From Acidianus hospitalis (GTDB taxonomy: Archaea; Thermoproteota; Thermoprotei_A; Sulfolobales; Sulfolobaceae), in the NCBI GenBank assembly GCA_046533895.1, contig JAWDOK010000003.1:1-64000 (forward strand): a stretch of 64,000 nucleotides of DNA, given 5' to 3'. How positions within the stretch are numbered: position 1 is the stretch's first letter; each line of letters opens with the position of its first letter. The position numbers and the translations under genes are program-made. Under the pieces are notes generated by a model. The model was not told where the DNA came from, did no database searches, and saw only the letters and a program-made list of their open reading frames with translations. Of this stretch, positions 16,747 through 25,197 are shown piece after piece.

Positions 16747-16793
16747 AAAACTTTCAGCCTACTCCTTTTCTTTTTAAAATTTTCCTTCTTTAC

Positions 16794-17075
16794 ATGTACA
16801 GTTATGCGATAACTGAAAGACATGAGAAAACTAAGGATGTGTATATTTTTGTGGTTGATAGCGAGGAAAACCCATTCGAATCTTACATAGTTAAGATAGA
16901 AGTAGGGAGAGAAAAAATTAGAGCTTCGTGTAGTTGTAAAGGTTTTGCACTAAGGGGATATTGTAAACACTTAGAGCTCTCACTTAAAAAGCTAAGAATT
17001 TATAGGGGACTCTATCTTCAACGCTGGGAGAGAAGATCTGACAGCGATCTTATGGATAATGAAGAAGAAAACTGA
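16794..17075 (+). CDS. Small SWIM zinc-finger protein
   Basis: The 93-residue protein contains a clean SWIM motif, C-S-C then C-x-H (SCSCKGFALRGYCKHL, residues about 45-60), preceded by a beta-rich segment. SWIM fingers act in nucleic-acid or protein contacts; archaeal and eukaryotic stand-alone SWIM proteins have been linked to recombination factors, which is only suggestive here. A TATA-like CTTTTTAAAAT (16768-16778) precedes the ATG by about 20-25 bases. The last 84 bases overlap the convergent permease, with an acidic C-terminal tail encoded in the overlap. Confidence 0.7.
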   Translation: MYSYAITERHEKTKDVYIFVVDSEENPFESYIVKIEVGREKIRASCSCKGFALRGYCKHLELSLKKLRIYRGLYLQRWERRSDSDLMDNEEEN

Positions 17076-18653
17076 CGCAACTATTATATCATAAGGAAAT
17101 GGCATTAAATCGTAAAGGCCGAATGGGCTAATGTATGATAATATTAAAGTCCCAGAAAGTAATGGTATTGCCCAGGCAGAGAACTTGCCTTCTGCTGAAG
17201 TTAGAATCAAGTAGGATATTATCGCAGTATCTATTATAATGAACGGAATAAAGTACAAACTTGGCGAAGTTAACGCTGAAGTCTCTACGTAAAGTGCATA
17301 AGAGTTTAATAATGCTATAATACCGCTTATTATGCCTTGCAATCCTCTTCTATATAAAGATAATCCTAGGATTACTAACGTAACTATATAAAATAATGTT
17401 GAGAATCCAGACCAATAAACTAGTAATCCTGCAAATATTGTTGCTAATGGCGCTAACACATTTATGTAACTTAAAACGTATGTCCTCTTAACCTCAGGAG
17501 CAATTCTTCTCATGCTTTCTACTCCTATTCCTCCCATTATATATGTAAGCACTGTTGCAGAGGAAGATATTCCAACTATTTGATACCAAGAAGGAATCGG
17601 CAAGAGGAATAACGCAGATGATATTAATGATACAATCAGGGCGAAGAGAGGAATTCCTCTCTCGTTTATCTTAGTTAGTAACTTAGGAAAATAATCATTC
17701 TTTGCTGAGGCATAAATACTTCTAGCAGTGGTGCCTAGATATATTATTCCAGTACCTGCAGGAGAAATTATTGCATCAAATAATAATATTCCTACCCAAA
17801 ATGAGAAAACAACCGGTAGCATGTCTATTACAGAAATCAACGGAGCGTTAGCTAATGGGGAATTTAAAAGTCCAGCCCAATTGCCGTTAGTCTTAACTAC
17901 TCCTAGGAATCCTAACTGTAGAGCAACGAAAATGCTCATGGAAATTAATAAGGATGAAATCACTACAAACGGAATATCTTTCTGAGGATTCTTTCCTTCA
18001 CCACCGTATTCTATTGCTTGCCTAAATCCTAAGTATGAGAAAACTATTCCAGATGCAGGAATAGCATAAAGCATACCATTTAACCCTTGATAACATGCTG
18101 TTTTACCAAAAACTACATTTGCAGGATTAAAATACGCTAATAACAGAACGGCAGTTGTGGTAGGTATTATAATCTTCCACCAACCTATGCCGTGACTTAC
18201 TCTGCCCAGGAATTTAACCCCATAATAATTAATAAGGAAAAAGATTACTAAGAGGACGTAAGTTAACATTATTCCCTCAGTAGTAAGTTGGTTTCCAGAG
18301 TATAAAGATGGGAAAAAGTGTGAAATGTAGGTTGTAGTAGCTACTGCCTCTATTGCCACAGTAGATATTGCGGAAATTATGTAACTCCAGGCCATTATAA
18401 ATCCAAGTGTTGAACCGTGGGTGTAATGAGGATATCTAATGATTCCTCCAGATTCTGGAAAAGCTGAAGAAATTTCTGCATAGGCTAATGCTATTATTAT
18501 CATCATTAAACCTCCTATTATCCAGGATACTATTGAAAGAGGACCAGCATACGCTGCTGCAGCTAATGGTGAAAATAACCAACCTGAACCTATAATTCCA
18601 CCTAAGGAAAGGAAAGTTAATTCTCTTTTTGTAAGGACTTTTCTAAGAGACAC
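16992..18653 (-). CDS. APC-superfamily amino-acid permease
   Basis: The 553-residue protein begins with the APC signature (LTKRELTFLSLGGIIGSGWL, then a helix-breaking glycine stretch) and contains about 12-14 membrane segments. A conserved segment (GFRQAIEYGGEGKNPQKDIP) matches the loop after helix 6. Amino acids or polyamines are the likely cargo. It is long for the superfamily because of extra C-terminal helices. Its end overlaps the convergent SWIM gene by 84 bases, so both 3' ends are antisense to one another. Confidence 0.88.
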   Translation of the reverse strand: MSLRKVLTKRELTFLSLGGIIGSGWLFSPLAAAAYAGPLSIVSWIIGGLMMIIIALAYAEISSAFPESGGIIRYPHYTHGSTLGFIMAWSYIISAISTVAIEAVATTTYISHFFPSLYSGNQLTTEGIMLTYVLLVIFFLINYYGVKFLGRVSHGIGWWKIIIPTTTAVLLLAYFNPANVVFGKTACYQGLNGMLYAIPASGIVFSYLGFRQAIEYGGEGKNPQKDIPFVVISSLLISMSIFVALQLGFLGVVKTNGNWAGLLNSPLANAPLISVIDMLPVVFSFWVGILLFDAIISPAGTGIIYLGTTARSIYASAKNDYFPKLLTKINERGIPLFALIVSLISSALFLLPIPSWYQIVGISSSATVLTYIMGGIGVESMRRIAPEVKRTYVLSYINVLAPLATIFAGLLVYWSGFSTLFYIVTLVILGLSLYRRGLQGIISGIIALLNSYALYVETSALTSPSLYFIPFIIIDTAIISYLILTSAEGKFSAWAIPLLSGTLILSYISPFGLYDLMPFPYDIIVASVFFFIIHKIAVRSSLPALKIESPINS

Positions 18654-18939
18654 AATTAAGCATGCATAAGTAATCAGCTTAAAAGTTTAAACTTTACATT
18701 TGGTTTTATTTTATAACGCCGTTAGATTAAATGATACAAGATTTGTATGAACTTTATAAGTCGACGTTCCAGATTCGAATAGCATTAATTATTATTCTGT
18801 GAGAAAATTAAAATGGAAAAATTTGCAAAATACTCCCATTTTTATCTTAATTAATGCTCAATTACACTAGGTATCTTGGTAAAAACTATATTTCTAGAAA
18901 ATTTTATAAATTTAAGGGGTACCCTAAAACTTAGAGAGC

Positions 18940-19836
18940 ATGATAAGCATACAAACGTTGTTAAACCCTCCACAAGGTTTAACGCTCAGCGAAATACTTA
19001 TTTTTTCATACATACTCGGTTTACTCCACGGAATAACTCCAGATGAGCACACTTGGCCTATAACGTTCTCTTATGCAGTAGGTAAATATTCAACTAAAGG
19101 AGGAATGAAAGCTGGATTCCTATTCTCTTTAGGGTTCACTATCCAAAGAGCTTTATTAACTACTTTAGGATTTCTAGGACTTGCTGCTATTTATAAGGAA
19201 TACAACTTAGACGGACCAGTATACTTTGTAGTAGGTATTGTAATGGCAATAGCTGGTTCATATATATTAAAGGGAAAATATGTTCACCTTCCATTTGACG
19301 AATTAATACATAAGAGAAGGGAAGGAGAAAATTTACGTGATGTACCATTAAAGATGACAATAGTACACGGACTTATCGCAGGCTTTGGATTTGGAGCTTA
19401 TGCTACTATAATAACTTTCTTCTTAGCTCCTCAAGTTCCAGGATTAATATTTGCGCCATTACCCGGAACAATGTTCGGACTAGGAACTATGACGATGCAA
19501 ATAATATTAGGCGCAATATTTGGAAATATAATAAAGTTTAAGGGGTTAAGCGAAGAAGATATAAGATATATAGGAATCAAAACTGCAGGCAGAGTGCTAT
19601 ATTATGGTGGAATCGTATTCTCAATAGTTGGTTTGCTAATAATAGCTATACCAATAATAGACTGTTGGGCAATTCCTACTGGAAATCCTATACCCAACCT
19701 TGATGCTATAAATATAGGCTTTCTACTGGTGGTAGGTACGGTAGGCACAATAGGTATAGCAAGCATAATTCAAGCGTATAGAGAAGTTAAAAAGAAGGTA
19801 GAGAAAAATAAGGCTGCACAAGTTAAGAAAATTTAA
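18940..19836 (+). CDS. NicO/UreH-like membrane protein, possible metal transporter
   Basis: The 298-residue protein has six to eight membrane segments. A histidine-rich helix, GLLHGITPDEHTW (residues about 32-44), resembles the metal-binding signatures of nickel/cobalt exporters and UreH-type proteins; a second HGL...GFGFGAY segment follows near residue 150. This suggests transport of Ni, Co or another soft metal. The ATG lies about 30 bases behind a TATA-like TTATAAATTTAA (18904-18915). No metal-dependent enzyme gene lies beside it, so the role is inferred from the motif only. Confidence 0.6.
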   Translation: MISIQTLLNPPQGLTLSEILIFSYILGLLHGITPDEHTWPITFSYAVGKYSTKGGMKAGFLFSLGFTIQRALLTTLGFLGLAAIYKEYNLDGPVYFVVGIVMAIAGSYILKGKYVHLPFDELIHKRREGENLRDVPLKMTIVHGLIAGFGFGAYATIITFFLAPQVPGLIFAPLPGTMFGLGTMTMQIILGAIFGNIIKFKGLSEEDIRYIGIKTAGRVLYYGGIVFSIVGLLIIAIPIIDCWAIPTGNPIPNLDAINIGFLLVVGTVGTIGIASIIQAYREVKKKVEKNKAAQVKKI

Positions 19837-20327
19837 CATGCAATAAATACTTCTAGTTTTATAATTTTATAATATTAGATGACCAATAAAGAATTTTTAG
19901 ATATAAACACAACATACTAATAGTACATTTTAAATTTTCTAATAGACATACTAAACATAAATTTCTTTTATATTTTAAAGAAGAATTTCCAACCTGAAAG
20001 AATTAATCACATACACCATAAGAATTAAATTAATATGTAATAAAATACTTCCTTTTTACTCTAGCCTAGTACAAGGCTCATCACCCTATCTATTTTTTCA
20101 CTAAAAGGCCATTCCTTAACTTTTAATATACTTTTTGAGTTATTCATCACTCTTTCTTATTACTTTTCTCATTTAACTATCTCACTCACATAATTCATTA
20201 AAACTATTCATCTTCATCTCTTTATTTTATCGAAAGAATTTATCATTATTTAATTCTTAATGATTATACCTTTGTTTTTGTTTAAGATTTATCGTTTTTA
20301 AAAAGTAAAAGTTAACGATAGTTAATT
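19837..20327. other. Gene-free AT-rich interval
   Basis: These 491 bases between convergent genes contain no credible coding frame on either strand and no GC-rich island. T-rich tracts at both ends fit transcription termination from each side. Nothing else is visible. Confidence 0.6.
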
Positions 20328-20993
20328 TTATATAGACAACTCATGGAGAATCTTCAACATTTTTCTCCCATTATCTAACATCCAAAGATCATTATTAAAG
20401 AATACGTAAAGCTTCTCTGGACTCAATGAAATTGCTCTCTTAGCGTCTTCCCTTAATTCCTCTTCACTATAATCGTAAAAATACCAATTATCTCTTCCAT
20501 GCATTCTTAGATACACTGTGCCTGAATTATTTATAATATAAACGCCTATTGGGGAGTCTATTGAAACAATGGTCGCTTCCTCTAACTTTATATCTTTATT
20601 AAACCAACTCACGTCTCTGAATTCTACAGCCATTTTCTTTCCAACTTCCTTTTCAAACTCTCTGACCCTCCTCAGGTTATCTTCTGAATATTTGAAATTT
20701 GGAGGTAACTGAAAAAGGTAAAAGTCTGGGTTCAAATCATGAAATATTTCCTCAAATTTTTTCCAAATCTCAATGTCTTTTAGCCTTTTAACGTGAGTTA
20801 TGATTCTATTAACCTTTACTGCCCATCTAATTTTATATTTCTTCCAAGATTCTACTTGCTTCTTAGTAGGAAAACGATAGAAGCTTGCATTGAGCTCTAC
20901 CGCATTGAACCCAGAATTTTCAATGTACCAAGATAAATTCTTCTTAGGATTCCAGTCGTACATCCAGCCTGAAGTTCCTACGTATATTTCCAT
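20328..20993 (-). CDS. DUF72 (YecE-like) family protein
   Basis: The 221-residue protein has the DUF72 layout: an opening strand with GTSGWMYDW, then FNAVELNASFYRFPTKKQVE, then an FQLPPNF strand and a late RMHGRD segment. The family forms a TIM barrel related to xylose-isomerase-like enzymes but has no established reaction. The conserved Glu/Asn in VELNASFYR and His/Arg in MHGR are the likely active-site residues. It is full length and stands alone, next to the structured RNA island at 21035-21256. Confidence 0.85.
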   Translation of the reverse strand: MEIYVGTSGWMYDWNPKKNLSWYIENSGFNAVELNASFYRFPTKKQVESWKKYKIRWAVKVNRIITHVKRLKDIEIWKKFEEIFHDLNPDFYLFQLPPNFKYSEDNLRRVREFEKEVGKKMAVEFRDVSWFNKDIKLEEATIVSIDSPIGVYIINNSGTVYLRMHGRDNWYFYDYSEEELREDAKRAISLSPEKLYVFFNNDLWMLDNGRKMLKILHELSI

Positions 20994-21034
20994 AAATATA
21001 ATATAAATCTAAAAGGAGTATATCAGAGTATAGT

Positions 21035-21256
21035 CAGGCAATCGGGGGTTTGGGCTTCATTGAATTTTCATGAATCTGTATCCAATTCTCAGCCCTTGGG
21101 CTTCAACAGAGTCACGGGGAAACCCGTTACCCCTCAGCCCCTTTAGCGGGATAACCCCACCCATCAGAGTGTTGCCATCTGATGGGGAAACCCGCACATC
21201 TTCGAGTTATCGCCACACCTTTCGGGAAAACCCATCCACATCTGGTGTGACTTTAC
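21035..21256 (-). ncRNA. Multi-hairpin GC-rich RNA, IS605/TnpB-RNA-like
   Basis: On the minus strand at least five perfect or near-perfect stems follow one another: 21244-21249 with 21214-21219 (enclosing GGGTTTTCCC), 21178-21186 with 21160-21168 (9 bp, 9-base loop), GTTATCCC with GGGGTAAC, ACGGG-TTTC-CCCGT, and AGCCC-AA-GGGCT. A TATA box (GTTTATATAC, 21274-21283) would start transcription near 21252-21256. The end carries TTGAAGCCC and TGAAGCCCAAACCCC, motifs I associate with 3' ends of archaeal IS200/IS605 elements, but no TnpB gene is present. An orphan transposon RNA is the best guess. Confidence 0.5.
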
Positions 21257-21273
21257 TCATCTTTACCATTAAA

Positions 21274-21283
21274 GTATATAAAC
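21274..21283 (-). promoter_or_regulatory. TATA box of the multi-hairpin RNA
   Basis: GTTTATATAC on the minus strand lies about 26 bases upstream of the first base-paired segment of the structured RNA and between it and the C/D-like RNA, so it probably gives the RNA its own promoter. Confidence 0.4.
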
Positions 21284-21301
21284 TTCACGGTTTATCGGAA
21301 A

Positions 21302-21350
21302 CTGCTGACAACGGCGTTCATCAATCTTCAGGCACTGGCGGTTTCATCAC
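21302..21350 (-). ncRNA. C/D box sRNA-like gene with degenerate box D
   Basis: On the minus strand: box C GTGATGA (21344-21350), a 12-base guide AACCGCCAGTGC, box D' CTGA (21328-21331), a 4-base spacer, box C' TGATGA (21318-21323), a 12-base guide ACGCCGTTGTCA, then GCAG where box D (CTGA) is expected. Three boxes and both spacings fit archaeal C/D methylation guides; the last box does not. A TATA-like AATTTTTAG lies about 25 bases upstream. Either a decayed or a chance match. Confidence 0.4.
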
Positions 21351-21383
21351 AAAAGATAAAATTTCTGTGTACTAAAAATTCAT

Positions 21384-22634
21384 GTGAATTGGAAAATAAA
21401 AAGTGAGCTACAGAAGATGATTATACAACTCTCTGAGGCTAAGAAGTACTTACCAGAGGATTATGTAATTTCTCACGAGGTAACAGAAGAAGAGGAAGGC
21501 GAAAACAAGATAGAAATTGAATTACTTAACGATTTTAAACCAGTAGTTGAGCCATTAAATTTCAACCAAGAATTCGAAAGTATTGCGTCTTTAGACTCAT
21601 CAACAAGATACTTAAGAGACATAAGCGTTAACTTAGTTATTTTAGGAATGTCAATATATAGTAATAGGAAAGGATTTATTGACTTTCCATTGGTTAAGGA
21701 AATTCCTTATATTGGAGTAAATACTTATAGGAAGATATTAGATAAAATTTCAGCTGGAATGAAATTTATAAAAGTGAAAAACGAAATAAATTATCCCTTT
21801 GATGAAAATTACAAATTAGATGATGTAGCAGACGAAATGAGAACTGAGGCTGAAAACATTGGACTTAGCGAAGTTGTTAATGATCACGATTTGGTAATCT
21901 TGGATGGGCCTATATATCCTACCCCACTTGAATTAACCGAAGAATTAGATTTAAGTAGCCCTTCTAGATTATGTCATCAATTAGCTTACGCATCATTGGT
22001 TAATAAGAGAATTTCCCTATTAAGAGAAAACATTATTGGAATAGTTAAAAGGTTAGAAAATTCCGGAAAGCTTTGGAAGGATAACCAGATCATGGAGGAG
22101 TTTAAGAAACGTGGAAAGAACATAAGGGGGCTTAAAGATCCTACAATTCTCGAATTTATAGATTATGAATTCTGCAGAAAATCTGGAAGGCATTCTTATG
22201 CTTGTATAATTGGGCCTTTCAAAATAGACTACAACCTGCATGTAGAAGGACCGAAAAATTGTTGTAAAGGCGATGGTAACTCAACTTACTTAAGCAATGT
22301 GCCCTCAAAGTACGCATATTACGTAATTTTGAGGAAACCTTATGTACCAACAACTTACTTCAGAATAGAAGGACTTGACGAGAGCTTTCTGGAAAAGGGA
22401 ATGAGAACTGCTCTTTCTCGCCTTTCTGATAGACTTATTCCCACATTTATCGAACTTGTAGACAATAGGGCAAAAAGGATTTCTGCAGGATTGTTTATTA
22501 CCGCCTACGAGATCGCATCGTCGTATTTAAGTATAATTCATGACGATAAATTGGCTTACGATACTACGGTGTCAGAGTTTTTATCGGTATCCCAGCAAAA
22601 TTTAACGAGTTTATTATGGCTAACCCTGGAGTAG
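21384..22634 (+). CDS. NurA-domain nuclease, convergent with a HerA-like ATPase
   Basis: The 416-residue protein has the NurA metal-site motifs: SLDSSTRYL (Asp71) in place of the usual DGS and LDGPIYP further on. NurA is the 5'-3' nuclease partner of the HerA helicase in archaeal end resection. Cysteines in CCKG and CHQL are additional features. The start is GTG at 21384, about 26 bases after TATA-like DNA at 21354-21363. Its 3' end overlaps the HerA-like gene (22564-24384, opposite strand) by 71 bases, so the two partners are convergent. A second such pair lies at 59032-61949. Confidence 0.78.
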   Translation: MNWKIKSELQKMIIQLSEAKKYLPEDYVISHEVTEEEEGENKIEIELLNDFKPVVEPLNFNQEFESIASLDSSTRYLRDISVNLVILGMSIYSNRKGFIDFPLVKEIPYIGVNTYRKILDKISAGMKFIKVKNEINYPFDENYKLDDVADEMRTEAENIGLSEVVNDHDLVILDGPIYPTPLELTEELDLSSPSRLCHQLAYASLVNKRISLLRENIIGIVKRLENSGKLWKDNQIMEEFKKRGKNIRGLKDPTILEFIDYEFCRKSGRHSYACIIGPFKIDYNLHVEGPKNCCKGDGNSTYLSNVPSKYAYYVILRKPYVPTTYFRIEGLDESFLEKGMRTALSRLSDRLIPTFIELVDNRAKRISAGLFITAYEIASSYLSIIHDDKLAYDTTVSEFLSVSQQNLTSLLWLTLE

Positions 22635-24384
22635 CGTGAAGCAGGAAGTCCTCGTAATTTTCCATTCCCATCTTTTTAATAACGTTTATGTCGTTCCTCA
22701 TAACTATCTTAGTATTTGTTAATTGAAGCACGAGAGGATTAAGATCGTCGGGCATATGAGTAGCTAAAATTACTCCAATTCTCCTCACTCTACCTAGCCT
22801 CATTATTTTATTTATTAACTCCTCAATTATATCCTTAGCAACAGCTTCACTATTTCCTTGAGGGAAGTATTCGTGGGCTTCATCCATTATTATTAAGGTT
22901 AACTTATTTTCCAAACTCCTTTTGCTGTAAAGCTCTGTTTTCCAGCTAAATAGTTCCTCAAGGATTTTATAAGCTATAGTAGCTACTGCCTCTATGGATG
23001 CAGAATAGTTCATTACGAAGCTTAAGTCAACTATTATCTTATCGTTTAATTTGAAAGCCTTTTCTGGATCAAAGTCCACTGTACCTTTTACTGTAAAAAT
23101 ACCGTAACCGTCGTAGGCTTTTAAAGTCCTAATTATTGCCTCCTTAGTAGATGTAGCTACATCTAAAGCCTTCATTGCCTCCTGAAATGCCTTGTTCAAG
23201 GATATTGTTAAATTTCCCTGAGAAAATGAGACAAAAGATTTTGAGATATTCTGACTTTTTGGTCTTAAATTCAACTCATCAAGTAAGGTAGGCGAAATAC
23301 TTATTCTATTACCTTCCTCTACTAGAGAGGCAGGAGTTACCTTATCCCTTAAAATTTCATCAAGGATGTTATCGTTAATATAGACGTTAAAAATCTCGTG
23401 TAAAGTGATCTTTAGTAGTTCAAGAGTTTTGTCAACTAAAGATTCCCAATACATTGAAGCCTTTGGAGTAAAATACGGTGTCAATTTATGGAAGTTCTTA
23501 ATGTTATCAAAGAAGTTTATTGAATAAGGTATTACATCAACTTCAGTGTCGTTACAAATTAATGCTCCGCTTTCATACTCTAGTACTTTGCATCCATATG
23601 TTGAGGCGAATGTATCTAGAAAGTCCTTTGCTGAATTGCCCATCTTTGAAGTTACTGGCATTAATACGGTAAATTTTTCTCTCTTGGAGATCAAGAAATT
23701 TACAAAATCTCCTTGCCTATCAAAGACTATAGTTTGCTTATCTAAATCTTTACTATAGAGGATGGACTTTAAGAGCGTTGTTTTTCCAGATCCGGTAGTT
23801 CCTAAAACTAGAGTGTGATGAACTAAAGCTTCCTCATCGAGCCTTACCTTTGCTTCAATTTCTTCACCGCCTGAGAATATTTTACCTATTGTTATTCCTT
23901 CTTCTGGTATTCTTAGGATTTTCTCCAGAAGTGGTGGATTAGGTATGAAAACAGGACTCTGAGGATCTATAGGAGTAACTGCTGGCCTAACTATGTTTTT
24001 CTCTTCATCAAATTCGGATATCGGATATATACCTAAAAAGGTATCAGTAATTATTGATGCAGGATCCTTTCTAGAAGTGACTTCCCTTATGCCCATCTCC
24101 GCTAAAACATCGGAACGTGAAATTGAAACTACTTGACCTACTATAATTACTGGACGAAGGATGGTTCTTATAGCTAAATATTGGCCTCTACTTACGTTAC
24201 TTCTCATGTAATCTTCAAATGATATATCTACGCCAATTAACTCCTCTTCCTCTAACCTAACAGTCCTATACCTTGTAACTCTGCCTATTAACTTTCCGTT
24301 CCTTTTTGCATCTTCCTCGGCATTATTTAGTTTATTCTCTAATTCTTTGATAATACCTTCTTCGTCTAAATTTCTCTCTTCCAT
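22564..24384 (-). CDS. HerA-like DNA translocase ATPase
   Basis: The 606-residue protein has an N-terminal HAS-barrel-like region, then a P-loop at residues 195-202 (GTTGSGKT), a Walker B strand LTLIIMDEAHEYFP, and the FtsK/HerA sensor segment ILATHMPDDLNPLVLQLTNT. This is the HerA/FtsK hexameric translocase layout that works with NurA. The gene is convergent with, and overlaps by 71 bases, the NurA-like gene at 21384. It is longer than canonical HerA (about 500 residues), so it is a paralogue and probably not the rad50/mre11-linked copy. Confidence 0.82.
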   Translation of the reverse strand: MEERNLDEEGIIKELENKLNNAEEDAKRNGKLIGRVTRYRTVRLEEEELIGVDISFEDYMRSNVSRGQYLAIRTILRPVIIVGQVVSISRSDVLAEMGIREVTSRKDPASIITDTFLGIYPISEFDEEKNIVRPAVTPIDPQSPVFIPNPPLLEKILRIPEEGITIGKIFSGGEEIEAKVRLDEEALVHHTLVLGTTGSGKTTLLKSILYSKDLDKQTIVFDRQGDFVNFLISKREKFTVLMPVTSKMGNSAKDFLDTFASTYGCKVLEYESGALICNDTEVDVIPYSINFFDNIKNFHKLTPYFTPKASMYWESLVDKTLELLKITLHEIFNVYINDNILDEILRDKVTPASLVEEGNRISISPTLLDELNLRPKSQNISKSFVSFSQGNLTISLNKAFQEAMKALDVATSTKEAIIRTLKAYDGYGIFTVKGTVDFDPEKAFKLNDKIIVDLSFVMNYSASIEAVATIAYKILEELFSWKTELYSKRSLENKLTLIIMDEAHEYFPQGNSEAVAKDIIEELINKIMRLGRVRRIGVILATHMPDDLNPLVLQLTNTKIVMRNDINVIKKMGMENYEDFLLHATPGLAIINSLNFAGIPIKTLTP

Positions 24385-24415
24385 AAAATTTTTATTGATT
24401 GTTAAATTATAAGTT

Positions 24416-24796
24416 TTAAATCTGCGATAACAAGTATTCTAACTCGTATTTGAAATCCTTGAGCTTAGCTTTCATCTTTTCAACATTTAATACCATCTCA
24501 TGAAAGCCTAACGTATGAAAATAATATGCATCCCTCCAGCACTTCAAAATATTTTCAGATAAAATAATTGAAAGTCTTCTAGAAGCTTTATACAATATTT
24601 CACTCTTCCAACCGCGTTTTCTTATTACTTCATTTATAATACAATTTAATCCCTTTTTTATTACTAGGAGTTTTATTCCTTCCTCAACAGCCTTATAATA
24701 CTTCTCACTAGCTTGAACAACATCACCCTTCTCAAGAAGATCATCAGCCTCTTTAATCCACGTCTCTATTTGTGATTTCGTCGAATAAACTGACAA
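24416..24796 (-). CDS. PaREP1-family protein, tandem copy 2
   Basis: The 126-residue protein carries the PaREP1 core (DLLEKGDVVQASEKYYKAVE then EGIKLL). A 57-base stretch (24665-24721) is identical to 25005-25061 in the upstream copy, while the rest of the two genes differs widely. Its start overlaps the preceding copy by 44 bases. The family has no known reaction; the helical, paired arrangement recalls HEPN-type proteins. It lies just downstream of nothing else on this strand except the HerA-like gene, 32 bases further on. Confidence 0.78.
   Translation of the reverse strand: MSVYSTKSQIETWIKEADDLLEKGDVVQASEKYYKAVEEGIKLLVIKKGLNCIINEVIRKRGWKSEILYKASRRLSIILSENILKCWRDAYYFHTLGFHEMVLNVEKMKAKLKDFKYELEYLLSQI
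24665..24721. repeat. 57-bp exact direct repeat, unit 1
   Basis: This segment is identical base for base to 25005-25061. It encodes the conserved PaREP1 core in both tandem genes. Sequence on either side has diverged strongly, so identity limited to this window suggests recent gene conversion. Confidence 0.9.
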
Positions 24797-25130
24797 ATTC
24801 TTTCACTTTCTTAGCTTCTTCTCTTAAATCTTCTGGATAAAGACTTGCATTTATTATGAGTATTGCAGATTCCCAATATTCAATTATTTCCTTTTTATTC
24901 AGCATTTTTGACAACTCATATACCGCATCGTCTAAATCTTTCATATCCCAAAATCCTTTCTCTTTAACTCTGGATAGTATGTCATTAAGTTCATACTTCC
25001 TCGTTAGGAGTTTTATTCCTTCCTCAACAGCCTTATAATACTTCTCACTAGCTTGAACAACGTCGCCCCTAGAAAGAAGCTCATCCGCATCAAGCACTAG
25101 CACGTCTGGAACCGTTAAAACTCTTATCAT
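24753..25130 (-). CDS. PaREP1-family protein, tandem copy 1
   Basis: The 125-residue protein starts MIRVLTVPDVLVLDADELL and contains the same core as its neighbour (SRGDVVQASEKYYKAVEEGI). The C-terminal half differs from copy 2. It overlaps copy 2 by 44 bases, so they form a transcriptional unit. The gene is divergent from proC with about 67 bases between start codons. Function unknown. Confidence 0.78.
   Translation of the reverse strand: MIRVLTVPDVLVLDADELLSRGDVVQASEKYYKAVEEGIKLLTRKYELNDILSRVKEKGFWDMKDLDDAVYELSKMLNKKEIIEYWESAILIINASLYPEDLREEAKKVKEFVSLFDEITNRDVD
25005..25061. repeat. 57-bp exact direct repeat, unit 2
   Basis: Identical to 24665-24721 and lying in the PaREP1 core of the upstream tandem gene; the two units are 340 bases apart in the same orientation. 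Confidence 0.9.
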
Positions 25131-25197
25131 CAGTTATAATTAGAACTGAAGGTAAAAATTAATTACGCTTAAATTGAGCGTTTTCGCTTATCCATTT

